NCBI RefSeq assembly: GCF_042242105.1
Contig: NC_092032.1
Span: 12,139,915-12,203,914, forward strand
DNA: 64,000 bases
Source: Pempheris klunzingeri
Lineage: Eukaryota > Chordata > Actinopteri > Acropomatiformes > Pempheridae
Direction of reading: 5' to 3'
Within the stretch, counting starts at the first letter, position 1. Each line of letters begins with the position of its first letter. This document shows, piece by piece, positions 1 to 21,013 of this stretch. The notes under the pieces are model-generated. The model saw nothing but the letters and a program-made list of their open reading frames with translations. It searched no databases and was not told the DNA's origin. The translations under genes were made by a program, and so were the position numbers.

Positions 1-1549
1 TCTCACAGGTTACAGAGGACACTTCCTCCTTACTGAAAGTCAACCAGAAGTAGCAGCATTTTCTTCTAAATACATTAATTTTTGTATGCAGTCTCATCTG
101 ATTGTGAATGAATAGAAATCGAAGACAACGGTGGGCAGCTGCAACATCTCAGATAAATTAAAAAAGCTCCTGAAAATTAAACCAACTAAAATAATCTGGA
201 GAAATATGCCAGCTAAACTATTTGAAGACTAGTTTAGAAGGCAGGCTGCAGCAATATTGTTAAATAGGAGCACAGATACGATGATAACTTGATGTTTTTG
301 ACTCCAATCAGATTACTGTCAACAAGTTTGGCTCACCTTTCACTTCTGCAGATATAATTTACTCCTGCCTCTCCTTTCTCTTTCTCTTCCTCCTCCCTGC
401 CTGTCTGTCTCACCCTGTCAAACGTTTTCTGCACTGTTGGACAAAGTGAAAAGTTTTGAAAACCAGCCTCCACTAACTTTCTGTGCCAAAAAGAAAAAAA
501 AATTGCAGACATTTGATTTCTATGGACAGTTTATGATAATCTTATTTTTCAATACAGATTTTGTCTTTTTGTGGCAGCATTTAGAGGCTGTTACAACTGC
601 ATCTTAACTTACTTCCACATGAGACACTTGGAGTTTGTTGGATGGCAAAACAGGTGAATATTTTCCGAATTTAGAGGACAGCAAATCTTCTGCCTCACCA
701 TCTGAATCTACTTAATGAATTGAAACAATGACAACCGCAGTCAGCAGCATGCCACAACAGTGATGTTGCAATGATGCAGCCACCATACCAGCCTGACAAA
801 GTTTCACATGAAATCCTACCCCAAGACACAGCCCAGGTAAACTCAGGACAGATGAAGAATGATTTAAAATAACACTCTTCTTTGTCTTCATGTACATTTT
901 TGTGTTTGTAAAAAAAAAAGGGAGTTTTGGTTTTGGTCAACAGTAATGGCACAGCAGGCAAAATAAACAAGAGCTCTGCTGTGTTTAGACACACATTCAG
1001 CTGACATTCAGAGATGGCCTGATAAGGAGATGCTTACACTCTCCCCATCAGCACAGATATCTGCAGATCACAGACAGGTTTGGCCAGAAAAGCTTCCCCA
1101 TTTTTTTTGGGGGGGGGGGGTATTTGCTCTAATCATCAGATGTTTTCTGAACTTTTGTTGTTGACATCTTGTGAGCCCTTATGGACATCTAATAAAGCAT
1201 CTACAGGTAAAAACATCAACATAAACTACTTTGTTTGGTGGATGTGTACAGAGTCTGGGAGTAGAGGGGAAGTTAGGGCATGAGCAAGAAGAAAAGTGAG
1301 GTAGTGAGTTGTTTCACACATTCACACTCTGACAAGCCTACAATACGCCGTACAACATCCTGTGGCAAGACAACTTCCCCCATAGCTCACCGAATCAACA
1401 CCCCTTTTCCGTCCACACCCTCAAATATCAGCCTGAAAAGAACATGACTGAATCATGTATACGCATGCATGTTCTCCCTTTGGTGCGTTGTGAGTTACAA
1501 ACACGCTGTTAGTGTTGCTCCTCATCAAGATGTAGTGCCCTTCACATAC
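1..1549. other. Noncoding: pan3 intron region at left edge
   Basis: No exon is recognisable on either strand. The stretch lies downstream of the last visible pan3 exon (minus strand), so it is most simply the next pan3 intron, with the remaining C-terminal exons beyond the left edge. Short A- and G-homopolymers occur (for example a G run near 1111-1120). The small open frames here have no domain-like content. Confidence 0.6.
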
Positions 1550-4500
1550 CTTGGCCAGGTCCTCCTCAATGACATCATTCCTCATCTGCGATGCATCCAG
1601 TTGCGTGTAGAACCGAGCTCCAATCATCGGCATAATGTCATTGACGCTGCGCAGGCGAGACTGATCAGTCAGCAGATACCTGCACATGCACAGGAACATC
1701 AGAGTTTGCCTTCAGGTGAGCTGGAAATGCTGGACACGGCCATGCAATGTCAGTGACCACAATTATTTTGATGCCAACACTGAAGTTTCAAAGCACCTAT
1801 TTAATAGATAATCAATTTCTGATAATCACTTTATGTTCAGGAGGCAATAATGTAAACACTGCTACGACTTAAAAGATTAAACAGTAATTTATGATTAGAG
1901 GTCTGTCGTTAACAACTCCCCCCCCCCTCCTTACAGAATGAGGTTCTTGAGGTCTGAAGAGTAGTTGATGGACACCAGCTCCATGGCCTTCTGCAGGTTC
2001 TCCCTTTGAATGCCAGCCAGGGAGTTACAAGCCAACGCCAGGACCACCTTGCCCAGTGACACTAGATCTGCTTGCTACACAACAAAACACACATCACAGA
2101 AAGACATGATATAAAGTCCCCTGATGAAGTTGTTAAGTAGATGAGATAATTTTTTTGTAATGTATATTCATGTATTAAACTACGTAAAAGAAAGTACCTG
2201 GTACTGTGGCATTAGGGCAAGATGATTAGTCTGACTGTTGTCAAAAGTTAAGACATCAAACACCCCAACACAGTTCACCCGTAACCTGCAGAGAGAAGAC
2301 ACTGTTATCATCATTAGTTTGTGTGCGTGTCTGTTTTAAGCGCGCAAAACCACGTGGTTGCGGGGAAAAAAGGAAGCCTTGACTCCAAATACTCTTCTGC
2401 ATTTAGTGTAAAATGTTATCTACACTTTCGGCGCTGGAACTTGACATTCATGCTCTTCGGTACACCACCATTTATGGTTACGCATGACAGGTTCTAATCA
2501 ATAACATCCATCAGCCCATGCTCAGTTGTCAAATATCTACTGGGGGTATATTTGTGTGTGTACCTGGTCTTGCCAGTTATAAGAATCTTGCTGGGGTCCA
2601 TGACACGGCAGGCCAGGCCAGCAGTGTGGATGGTGCGCAGGGCTGAGCTGAGTTGGACAATGTAGGCCCAGATCAGAGACTCAGGGAGCAGACCTGCGTG
2701 CTGCCGTGGCGGGGGAGGTTCATGTTGTCCTGTGCACAAAAACATGCTTCAGCACAAAAACAATGCCTGAAGGGTTAATGATTACTAATGAACTAAACCT
2801 CAAAATGTCTCCATTATTCTTGGTAATCTTATCTTCAGTGGAAATTGTCTCACACAGTTGTGATAGTAGTGACGTTGTGATCAGTAAAACACATCATCCC
2901 CTCCCTAATCTTTAACATAAAAGGATGGTGAAAAATACTTTATTTTATGCATATTTCGTCTGATCAACAGTCAAAAACTCCAATGATATTTGGTTTACTA
3001 TTATATAAAACTGAAATCCTTCAAGTAGAGAGTCTGGAGCTCATTATCATACATCATCATACATTATCACGTAAAAAATGACAGTTAAATGATTATTCAA
3101 ATAATCACTGATTACTTTTTGTTGACTGACTAATTGTTTCAGCTCTAGTATGAACAAAATACATGAAGGACGAAATTTAGCTCACTGTTCCCACTAAACA
3201 TGTTTACCATCACTTCATAACATTGTCTTACTTGTAATATTCTCTAACCATGAACAGGAGGTTACATCATGCACTGTACTGCAAAACTAAAGCCACTTAC
3301 ACACAGAGTGCCAACGTTTGGTTCCCTAAGGCGATTCAAAAAAAGAAATACATTTCTGCTATGTGATACACTGCTTTTGATGTATTTTTAGTACTTTGCT
3401 GTGCAATTTTAAACAATTTATACTTTATATTTGTTATCAGTTGCTACAGACAAAACAAAGCCTAGGGCCTGAGTGGTTTTGCTTCCTCTGTCTGTATTCC
3501 TGTAGGTAGGCCATACAGCACCTGCCATAGGATCAGTTTCAGCCACAGTTTCCTCCAAGTCACCATGTTTCTCTCATATAGACACACGCATGCTAACTGT
3601 CAAACTGGGACAGTTTGCAGACTCCATACACTTGAATCATTTTTCAAGCCTAAAGACATCCATGAAAGTAGTTTTAGACCTTTATACTGAAATGTGTCTT
3701 TCTTGTAAGTGGGTAATATACTGCAAGCACACAACCCAAGCTGTCAAATGTCAGCTCGTGCACAGCCCCATACAATGCCAGTAAATAATACACACCCAAA
3801 TATACTTTTGCCAATGACCTCATTAGCGAACAAATGAGCGCAGTCAAAAAGTGTGAAGCTGAGGGGAGCAGAGGTGATACTGGGTCTATTTCAGGGTGAA
3901 GGAGGGAGGGAGGACCAACTCACCCCACTTCCTCTTGGTAAAGTACGAGTCTGCTGCTGGGTCATTGAAGTGTCTACTGAACATGGTTTCTGCACCCGCA
4001 TGGAAGTCATATGAGAACACCAACGCTAGGGCAAAAGATGGATATGGAAATTGTTACAGCTCAGAAAACTTGATCAGCAACAGTGTAACAGCTGTATATA
4101 CTTTTATTCATCCAATTATTGCCACTCCTAAACTGTTTTCACCATCATGAGACTATAAAGTGGGAGAATTGAGTACAAAGCCCTCGTTTCTATCAGGAAA
4201 CTTCATTTCTCCTACTAACTTTTGTGAGCTAAGAAGGCAAATCATTGGTGACAAAAATTCACCTTAAATAGAGCTTGAATGCAAAACTGCAGCATCAAGT
4301 AAAACACTCCCTTTAATATTTTAGCGTTTCTGTCTGAATACAATCAATGAAACAATGAATAAAATTATAGAGCAGGCCAACTTTATGTCCGGGCCATGTA
4401 AAAAATACAAAAAGATAAATTAAGCATTAAGCACACAACTCCTGTATATAAAAACTGCTTATATATACTCACAGTGGTCTCCAAAGGCCTTTGTGGTGAA

Positions 4501-7500
4501 GACCTCCCTCAGCGTTACAGCGTTGGAGTGCTGAATCTTCTTCCACATGTCCACCAGCATCATGCACTTGGTGTTAACAAGGCGGAAACCTGAACACATT
4601 TTAAAAAGATACACAACAGACAGATACAAATAGAAGTTAATGGAATATAACACTTGCATTTCGTGCTGCTTTCTTGCTTCAAAGGTATGGGCATATCTAT
4701 AGTTTTTGTGAAAACAAACAATTATTCCAATTCTGCAGCTTTAGTTGCCCCAGCTATATTTTGTGAAAATATGCCTAATTTTAGTTGGAACGGGTAATGC
4801 AAGACTGATTAGTCCAATAGAATTACTAAAACTACCTTTTAAAAAAATAACATTATTGACACGTTTCACTGTGCTTTGGAAGCAAGTAATTATCCCAGCC
4901 AGTGGGCTGCTCATCAGTCAATATATGGTGCCATCATTTGTCACAGTGGTAACTTTGGTTGTGCCACATAGAGTATGCTTTACACTTCTGTGAAAGACTA
5001 TTTCTTGTCACTACATTTCTTACCATGTATCCTCCTCAGGCAGTAAGGCAGATCATCCTTGCTGTTGACTGCCTTGTAGCAGGAAGTGATGTAGCTGAAG
5101 TTGCTGGTCTTCTGCATGCGGTTTGGTGGGGGGAGGGGCTCGAGGGGAAACAGGCTGTGATAGCTGTCCACCTCAGACGGTACATCTGCCAAAGACAGAG
5201 GCAGTTTCAAGAGAAAAAAAAATGACATATGTAGCCAAAAACAGATCCAACAACTTTAAGTAGGCTATGAGCCATGGCCAATGTGAGCTTGTTGACTTGT
5301 TTTGATCAACACTAAATCAGCACTAGATTATGACTTCCCCATTTGACTTGTTTTCATTCATGTCATTTGACAGATCACAATTGTTGCCCCTTATTGTGCG
5401 CGTGACGATAGCATAAAAAAAAAAAAACATATGGGTAACTAGAAGCCCACAAACATATTTCAATTATTTCAATTTTATATCTCTCCACAACAGACATGCT
5501 CATTTGTTTATACACGCAACGTAGGTTGTTTTTTTTTTCACTTGCACAACAATACAGAGCACACCTGTCATGAATTGTTGGATGTTTTTATTGCAAGCCT
5601 GTCGGCACACACTGGGGAAATTGTTGGTTAACAACAACCCTTTGCTGGGACAACAGAGTAGATCCTTTACCTGGATTCTCTGAGTGGTCAATCTGGGCCA
5701 TGGTTATCAGATGTCTGTTTATCAACTCCTAGAGAAATAAGAGGGCATCACATCAGATATCAGCTCCAGATAAGAAGGCATGGGAGACATTTAGTGAAAA
5801 TAGAGGAGGGCGAGTTGGAAATACCTGTCGGAGTTCATCAGCCATGAAGAAGGACGGGGCATTGGCTTTCGGCTGCATGTAAGCCACATGGGGCGCAGTG
5901 GGGGGATAGATATGGTAGGTAGGAAACACCTGTGATGAAACCAGAAAACACAGCTTCCTATTTATTAAGAAATGAAAACCAGGTTGATCATACTTGTATT
6001 TTCTTCCCCCGCAACTATAAGCTCACAGCTGTGCAAATTATTGTGATTATTGTGAATTAAACTCTGATCAGGATTTGAAGCAAGTGTTAAGAAAGTTACT
6101 AAATGCCACATCAGGCCAAATTATAACCTCTAGTTAGCCAGAATAGTTGTGTTCTTTAAAATTATGAAGTGTCTGCTCAAAAGGACAGCTCAAAGACTCA
6201 AGTGTAGTGTTATGTGCATCCCAACAGAACCTCAGATCAGATCAAGCTTTAAATGCAGACAGACTTAAAAGCAGTTTGGTGTTTAGTTATGACTTAAAGA
6301 GGCATCTAGTGTACTCCCAGCTTTGGTCTGCAATTCCCTCCTCACTAAAATACAGAGCAGGATGCTATGTGCAGCACATACCATCCCAGCCATTGGTGCT
6401 GGGGTGTTGTCTGTGTAGAAGTAGGTGGTCCCGCCTACAGTCTCTTTCTGGATTATGTGTGCGCCCTGGTCAGTTGCGGTGGTGGGCACCATGTAGTTGG
6501 CAGGGTTTGGGGTGTGACTGCGCCGACGAGGAGCAGGTGAGGTGTGCGGTGTAATTTTTGGGGAGTGGAGGGGGGAGGATCCAGCAGACAGAGACATGCC
6601 TAAAATTGGAGACAAAAGGAAACATTGGCCATTACTCACTGACTGCAGTCATATAAAATGTTTGAAAGAAACGCAGCACTCAAAGAGGTCTGTCTTTGTT
6701 TCGACAGTAGTACATGTGGTACTTTACACAAGAGGGAATTCCCAAACTTGCTGAACAATACAATTTTAGGACTAAAGATGGAAAACAAAACTGAGCCATC
6801 TAGAAAGTAGAGCACAGCAGAGATAAGAGGGTGGTTTCTCAGTTGGTGACGGTCCAAAAACCCTCACCTGGAGCCAGCGCAGCAGCTGTGGAGCTGCTGA
6901 GGCCAGGATGTGGGAAGAGAGGCGAAGGGAAGGCCTGGACAGTGGACTGAGCCATGGTGGCCATACGTGGAGCTCCCTTAGGGATGAACTCACTTGCTGC
7001 CGGGTTAGGAGCCTGGTGGCACAAGGAAAAACATGCAAGAGTTACGTGAAATTTACCGCTCCTGTTAAAGGGAATAAAGATGAAGATGGAAATTACAGTC
7101 ATCCCAATTACCTGCACATACAAAAGTACAGCACTTAACTTTAAAAGCACTTCAAAAAATAATGTAGCTGTCACTTAGATGGGATGCTGGTGTGCTCACC
7201 TTTCTCCTTTGGGAAATATTAAGAGCACCAAAATCACTGAACAATGAGGATGTCGGGGAGTTCACTGGATCTGTGGAAGACCAAAGAGTGCGAGAAGTTG
7301 AGCAGTGGAGCTTTCAACATTCAGGGATGAGAGCTGCATAATGCCACACAGAGCACTGAAGGAGGCTTTACCATGAGTGCTGTGGCTGAAGTTCTTGGCA
7401 CCATCGTTGAGGAGACTGGGGGAGCTGCTGCTGGTAGTCATTCGCTATATGGAGGGTACAAAGAACAGATGTGTTACTCTAATCTATGACAATAAATTAT

Positions 7501-9111
7501 TAATTTAACTATTATTGTGTTCTGATAAAGTGTGTGGCTGAAAACATTTTTCAATAACTACATAACTACAAACAACCACATGCAAAACATTTCAATAATG
7601 AATGTAGTGCCTCCATGTGACCACACAAACATCAGCTTTAAAAGCAGTTGTTGCTGCACTTTATGTTTACACTAACTCTGTGTCTATATCTACAGCTTCA
7701 CTTTCATACCTGCATCATTGAGTATTTAGACTCTGCTGGGCTTCCAAACCCATTGACCCCAATAAAGCTGCTGCTGAAGTAAGAGTTGGTGAGATTGGCA
7801 TCGCTCAGGGTCGCACCCTCCATCCCTGGGACTGGAGATGACAGAAACAAAATATCAGCATATACCAAGTGCAGATATAATTCACTGCTTTAACAAAGAC
7901 AATGAGATCAAGTTTGCATGTTAATGTCAGCACTACTGAGTGTTTGCTGAACCAATCAGGGAGCTCTTTTAGGACACATTCAAACATTTCCACAACTGCA
8001 GAGAGAGCTACTACATGTACTGGGGAGATATCCCCCATGAATTTTATTTAATAACAACATTTCTAGTTACGATTTCTGGTTTTGTGGGTTCCGAGTTAAA
8101 GAGGACGTCGTCAGCTTCTGAGTTGCATGTTATTGTTGATGACTTTCGTTTGTTTACTTTGGGAAAACAACAACACAACACAATGTCCCGTGCACAGCTA
8201 GCGTAGCTATGCTAATGTTAGCAAACATTCAACTCACATCTCAAAAGCATCATTACTCTTCCAATAAACATTTAACTGGAGACAAACGAACAGCATCAGT
8301 ACACAAATTGATGACGCCTCTCTGAAGACGAAACCAAATGCACTGAAGTTAGTCAAAGCGGTACATTTAACGCTAGCTTAAGCTAACGCTAGCTGGCTAA
8401 TAGCTAAAGTAGCTCACTTTAGTGGGTCGAGGATTTCTGCCCACTCACAGCTGTCACACAAAACAGCAGGCCTCCTCCGTGTGAGCAGCAACAGCGTGGA
8501 TACTATTGTTGTATATGTTGTTATAAAGCACAGCCAACACCACAAAAAGAAAAGGCTATTCACAAGACAGCTAAAGGCAACCGTCTGTGCTAGCTGCGCA
8601 CAGAGGGTTTTGGGTCTTGTTTGGCAGGTAAATGTAACCCACGTTGTTTTGGGGTACAGAGGCCTCGGTGAATCCTCGGGCTAAAGTTTAACAAAGCCCC
8701 ACAAGGCCCAAAAGTAAAGTCACAGACAAGCACCCCGTGTGAGGCCTTGTCTTGCTGTAATTGTTACTCACTGCTTAACAGCTGCCCCTCCAGAGACGTG
8801 CCTCCAGGCCCCAATGTTTCGGTCTTCTTGGACACACCGGTCCCCCCGCCGCTCGGGCAGGCCGCCGCGGGGCCACCGAGGGAATACCCCGTTGGCGTCC
8901 CGCCACCCCCGGCCATGGACAACGGGACGGGGCTGCCGCCGCCACCGTGCAGCGGGATATTTGCCATGGACGGATCATCATGCAGGAACTGACACTCGTC
9001 TCCATAAAAGCAGGTTTTGTCTTTCGCGTAATATCGGCAAAACTTCACCTTGACATTGGGTATCCCGGCACCCCCGAGCGGAGCAGCTGAAGCTGGGAGT
9101 CCACTGTTCAT
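1550..9111 (-). CDS. pan3: PAN3, deadenylase complex subunit (C-terminal exons outside window)
   Basis: Regulatory subunit of the cytoplasmic PAN2-PAN3 poly(A) nuclease, which starts mRNA deadenylation and binds PABP. Fifteen exons (transcript order): 8772-9111, 7710-7831, 7372-7444, 7200-7270, 6868-7012, 6382-6599, 5825-5929, 5671-5728, 5024-5185, 4473-4589, 3924-4025, 2564-2729, 2198-2285, 1935-2074, 1550-1679. They join in frame to 679 codons. The start is the ATG at 9111 (MNSG, as in mammals); an in-frame stop lies upstream at 9151-9153. Visible parts are an N-terminal CCCH finger (Cys25, Cys33, Cys39, His43 in FCRYYAKDKTCFYGDECQFLH), a PAM2-like PABP-binding motif (NPAASEFIPKG, about residues 205-215) and the pseudokinase (RVMDPSKILITGK; GVFDVLTFDN). 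About 115 C-terminal residues are missing only because the window ends. The exon specific to the mammalian long isoform is not seen between 7013 and 7199. Confidence 0.97.
2940..3150 (-). repeat. Dispersed short repeat (GTGATGTCTTCA family), minus copy
   Basis: In a pan3 intron. GTTTACTATTATATAAAACTG and GATTACTTTTTGTTGACTG, ending in CAGCTCTAGTA, parallel the copy at 55560-55790, which also ends in CAGCTCTAGTA. Identity is low and the relationship was judged by eye. Confidence 0.4.
7832..8771 (-). other. pan3 intron 1, rich in GCTAGC/GCTAAC words
   Basis: This 940-base first intron holds no coding exon. It contains dense clusters of GCTAGC, GCTAAC and GTTAGC words at about 8196-8223 and 8369-8414. 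The same words recur in the pan3 5' leader at 9171-9197 and 9419-9438. It may carry promoter-proximal regulatory sequence, which is inference. Confidence 0.5.
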
Positions 9112-10200
9112 GGCACCGCTGCTGCCGCCGCCGCTGCTGCCGGAAGACACTCAAACATAGAGAGACGCAGATAGCTAGCGAGCTAGCCAGCTAGCCTGCA
9201 AACAGTTTCCCCTTAAAGGAACGGATTAATATAACTTCAGCTGGTGAGGAACACTTGAGACGCTACAGTACTCACATTATAAGGCTAAGATGCATTTTGG
9301 TTTAAGAAAATATGATTGCATGCGTTGAATCCTGGTCGTCGTTGTTGTCGCTCTCCATGCAGCTGCCGTCTTCCCACAGTAGCCTGTTGTTGTTTTTTGC
9401 TCGCAGTCGGGCTGCTCTGCTAGGGACCAGCTAGCATAGCTTTGCATTGTGGGTACAGCGTTTGGCAGAGTTTACCTGCTGCAAATTGAACTTGCACCAC
9501 TGTGATACTGAGAGTGCAAATGAATAATGTAGTCGGAGGGGTCGAGGTATCTGGAGCCAAGTTTGCAGGATCAGTGCTCTCTAAGTATTTGCTATCATCC
9601 GTCAGCTGCATAAAATTATAAGTAATTTGATCGCTAAATAAACCTGTGCTGAACTGTATCATCCCAAACATTTTATTGCTACAGTTAATGACTTACAGTA
9701 CAGGCTGCACAAAAACGGATGCATGACAATACAGCATCAGGATAAAAACCAAAGAATGGATAAAACATCTATTATAATATTCATATAGGGAAAGGCATGT
9801 AAAATTATTATATTTTAATGTCATCATCTTTTGTCTGCTCCCACATCACAAACATTTTAAAGCATGTTTTACTCAAAAGTAGAAATATAACAATTTCTAT
9901 AATTTCTTTTAAAATCTCCAAACTTTAAACGTGACTTTATACCCATTTTGAGGCATTTTATTTCACATGATGCTATAATGTTGCCCTCTTAAACAGTTTC
10001 TAGCATATTTCTTACCATTTTTCGGTCTTTATGTAGATGTTTGTGGTGTCTAAACGCTGCAGCCAGGCGTGGCTGACAAGCGTCATCATTACCAGTATAA
10101 CTTCCCCCCGTTTAAAAGGTTCTCGCTCGCATCTTTTACATCAAAGTTTCGCTGTGTGACCCTGTTATGAGCATGTGGCACTGACAGACAGAAAGCATCG
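9112..10200. promoter_or_regulatory. Divergent promoter interval between pan3 and flt3
   Basis: pan3 reads left from 9111 and flt3 reads right from 10201, so about 1.1 kb holds both 5' leaders and both promoters. The pan3 side (9112-9440) is richer in GC and has repeated GCTAGC words. The flt3 side is AT-rich and has a TATA-like TTTAAAAGG near 10111-10119, about 90 bases before the flt3 start codon. I recall the same head-to-head arrangement for human FLT3 and PAN3. Transcription start sites cannot be fixed from sequence alone. Confidence 0.5.
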
Positions 10201-18638
<8,438 letters not shown>

Positions 18639-19683
18639 TCGATTGTCGATCAAATATTGAATCTATATTATAAAACAGTTATAATCATAGTAATACAGAG
18701 GGATGTACTTGCTTTACACTCATTTTTAGACTCAGGTGGGATTGAATAAGACACACTGAACAGAAAATTTCATAATCTGCAGAAAGAACAAAAAAGAATG
18801 ATATTCTCACCATGAAAATGTGGTCTGACTATGAGTACCAAATTTTTGTTTTCTATGAGTTTCAATTGTGCAGCTAAAAATCAAGGTTTCATAAAAGGAT
18901 CCTGGATACCCTCAGAACTACATATGTGACATATGTACATAGACAGGGAGGTTATACTACGATAACAGATCAAAGTTTGGTTTTAGATTCTATTATTGTT
19001 ATGCATATGGAAACAACATTTTGCCTTAAAATGTCAGTAATCATTTTGTGGTCCGTTCTATTATGTCAGCAGCTATTAAACCCAATTTCTGTACACATTC
19101 ATATATTTTCTAAACCGTAGCGTTCCTATTTTTTGAAACATCTGAATGGATTTTTTTCATATTTTGTAGCTACATGTTTAAACGTTATACCTGCAATAAA
19201 ATGTACTTTATGATTGAATGAAAAAGGTTCATCCAAAATATTATTGTCACTCCTCACATTGTTTTATTTGAGTGATTTCCGGAAGCCTGAAGAGGAATAA
19301 CTATTCAGCATTTGACAAGAAAAGAGGAAATTCTACAGAAATGTCCAGCCAATTATCTGTGACCCCCATCGCACTTGAAACATAAGCTACCTGTTGCTGT
19401 CTTGGTGCACTAGGAGACGCCAGAGATCAGAGTCAGCATGTTGGAGAAGCCAGTTTGCATCTAAAATTTGCACTTGTCTTTAAACTCCACAGCAGACTCC
19501 TCTTTTCAGCGTCAGATGATGGCAAAGAAAATATTAACCACAGACAGGCGTAGGGTGTGTGTGTGTGTGTGTGTTGGGGTAGGGGTGGTTGTTCTGTGTC
19601 CACCAGTGCATTAACCCTTGTTGCAAACTCTTGTCCGAAGGTCAATAAGCATCGAGTGTGCAACATCTACCCTGCGCCCCACT
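18639..19683 (+). other. flt3 3' UTR and flt3-urad intergenic
   Basis: AT-rich DNA with no gene. A polyadenylation signal AATAAA at about 19195-19200 probably ends flt3, giving a 3' UTR near 570 bases. A (GT)n run at about 19554-19572 lies just upstream of urad. No TATA box is obvious for urad. Confidence 0.55.
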
Positions 19684-19689
19684 ATGAGA

Positions 19690-20310
19690 ATGGACATCGC
19701 CGCAGTAAACGCTCTCTCGTACGAGGATTTTGTGAATATTTTCGGCAACGTGGTGGAGAAGTGTCCCATCATAACAGCTGCTGTGTGGTCGAGGCGTCCC
19801 TTTGCGAGCTTGACAGCTCTGGAGGCCTCGATCAGTGACTTCATCGATGCTCTCCCAGAGTCAGGTGAGACTTAAAACCTGATTCGCTGCGCGCAACGAT
19901 GCGGATAAAACAGTATATCAAGAAAACTGAGCGCAATCGCCTGTCGATGTTTGGTTCCAGGTAAGGAGGGGATCCTCAGGTGTCACCCGGACCTCGCGGG
20001 CAGGGACCTCCAGAGCGGCACCTTGACCCGGGAGTCGCACGAGGAGCAGGCAGGAGCCGGGATGGACGCGCTGAACCCCGCGGAGTCCTCGCGCATGGCC
20101 CGGCTCAACGAGGAGTACAAGGAGCGCTTCGAGTTCCCGTTTGTCGTCTGCGCCCGGATGCACGACAAGGCCAACATATTACGGCAGCTGTCCGAACGGT
20201 GCCGCAACGGGCGCGTGGTGGAGAGGGCGCGCGGCATCGAGGAGGTGAAGAAGATCTGCTGCCTGCGTCTCCAGGGGCTCGTGCTCAGTGACGCTCCCAA
20301 CAAGTTATGA
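19690..20310 (+). CDS. urad: OHCU decarboxylase (urate breakdown), URAD
   Basis: Third enzyme of uric acid degradation: converts 2-oxo-4-hydroxy-4-carboxy-5-ureidoimidazoline to (S)-allantoin, after uricase and HIU hydrolase. Two exons, 19690-19864 and 19961-20310, join in frame to 174 residues (about 173 in the mammalian protein). The ATG at 19690 matches the usual MDI start; an in-frame ATG six bases earlier (19684) is the alternative. The catalytic-site motif CHPDLAGRDLQSGTL, with its His, and FPFVVCARMHDKANIL are family hallmarks. The C-terminus, NKL, resembles a weak PTS1 signal, fitting a peroxisomal enzyme. The 3' half is notably GC-rich. It is 1 kb downstream of flt3 and tail-to-tail with pdx1. 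Confidence 0.95.
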
Positions 20311-21013
20311 CCCTCAGTCTCTGCAGTTTATGTGGGGACGCAAAGACAGCTCTCGGGCCTTTAATAGGCTGCGATATTTGCTTTAATCCAAATTTATTAA
20401 GTGTGCTATTCATCCATCATTCTGTACAATGAATTCTTCAAACAATAAAATGTGTGCCATTGATTCTCATTCAACACTTTCCATTATATGACCTTATATA
20501 CAAGTGGACGATGATAAAATAACAAATACAGCCATTTTACGCATAGCCTATGTGCATTCCGTACTATTCACATGTCTGACATGAAGAACAACGAAATGTG
20601 TAAAACTCAATATGAATTTGTGCAGCTGAATCCACGTCGCTGCCTCTAAAAATGGGGGGAAAGTATGTTGTCCTGAAATGATCTGGTTGTCTCGGGATGC
20701 CATCTGGTGCCCAAAACACCCCAAAGCACGCAGGGTGAAGAGGGATGAAGAAACGAGCCCCTCAGTCCAGTAAATGTCAGACAGTGGCGTCCGATAAGGA
20801 GGATCACTGGAAAACGGGAACCAGATGTAAACACCTCCTCACAGCTGAACTCTAAAAAGGGAGTCATGTGTTTCAATCTCTCCATTATCGCTAATTATCC
20901 TAAATCCCCTCACATGGGGCTGCGCTAACATCAGGATTTGTAAAAAATAAAATAAAAAAAGATCCCTGCAAAGTGAGTTCATTAAGTCCCAGTCCTGCGA
21001 CCCTCCTGTTGGT
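20311..21013. other. Tail-to-tail interval urad/pdx1; no cdx2 here
   Basis: Only 703 bases separate the urad stop from the pdx1 stop. A urad poly(A) signal AATAAA lies at about 20444-20449. A minus-strand AATAAA (plus-strand TTTATT, 20395-20400) could serve pdx1, so the two transcripts may overlap at their 3' ends. In mammals CDX2 lies between these genes; I see no homeobox-like codons here in any frame. Confidence 0.6.

Noticed and set aside
9109-9150. Upstream non-ATG start extending PAN3 to MSSGSSGGG
   Set aside because: That reading needs a GTG start at 9150. The ATG at 9111 matches the known PAN3 start.
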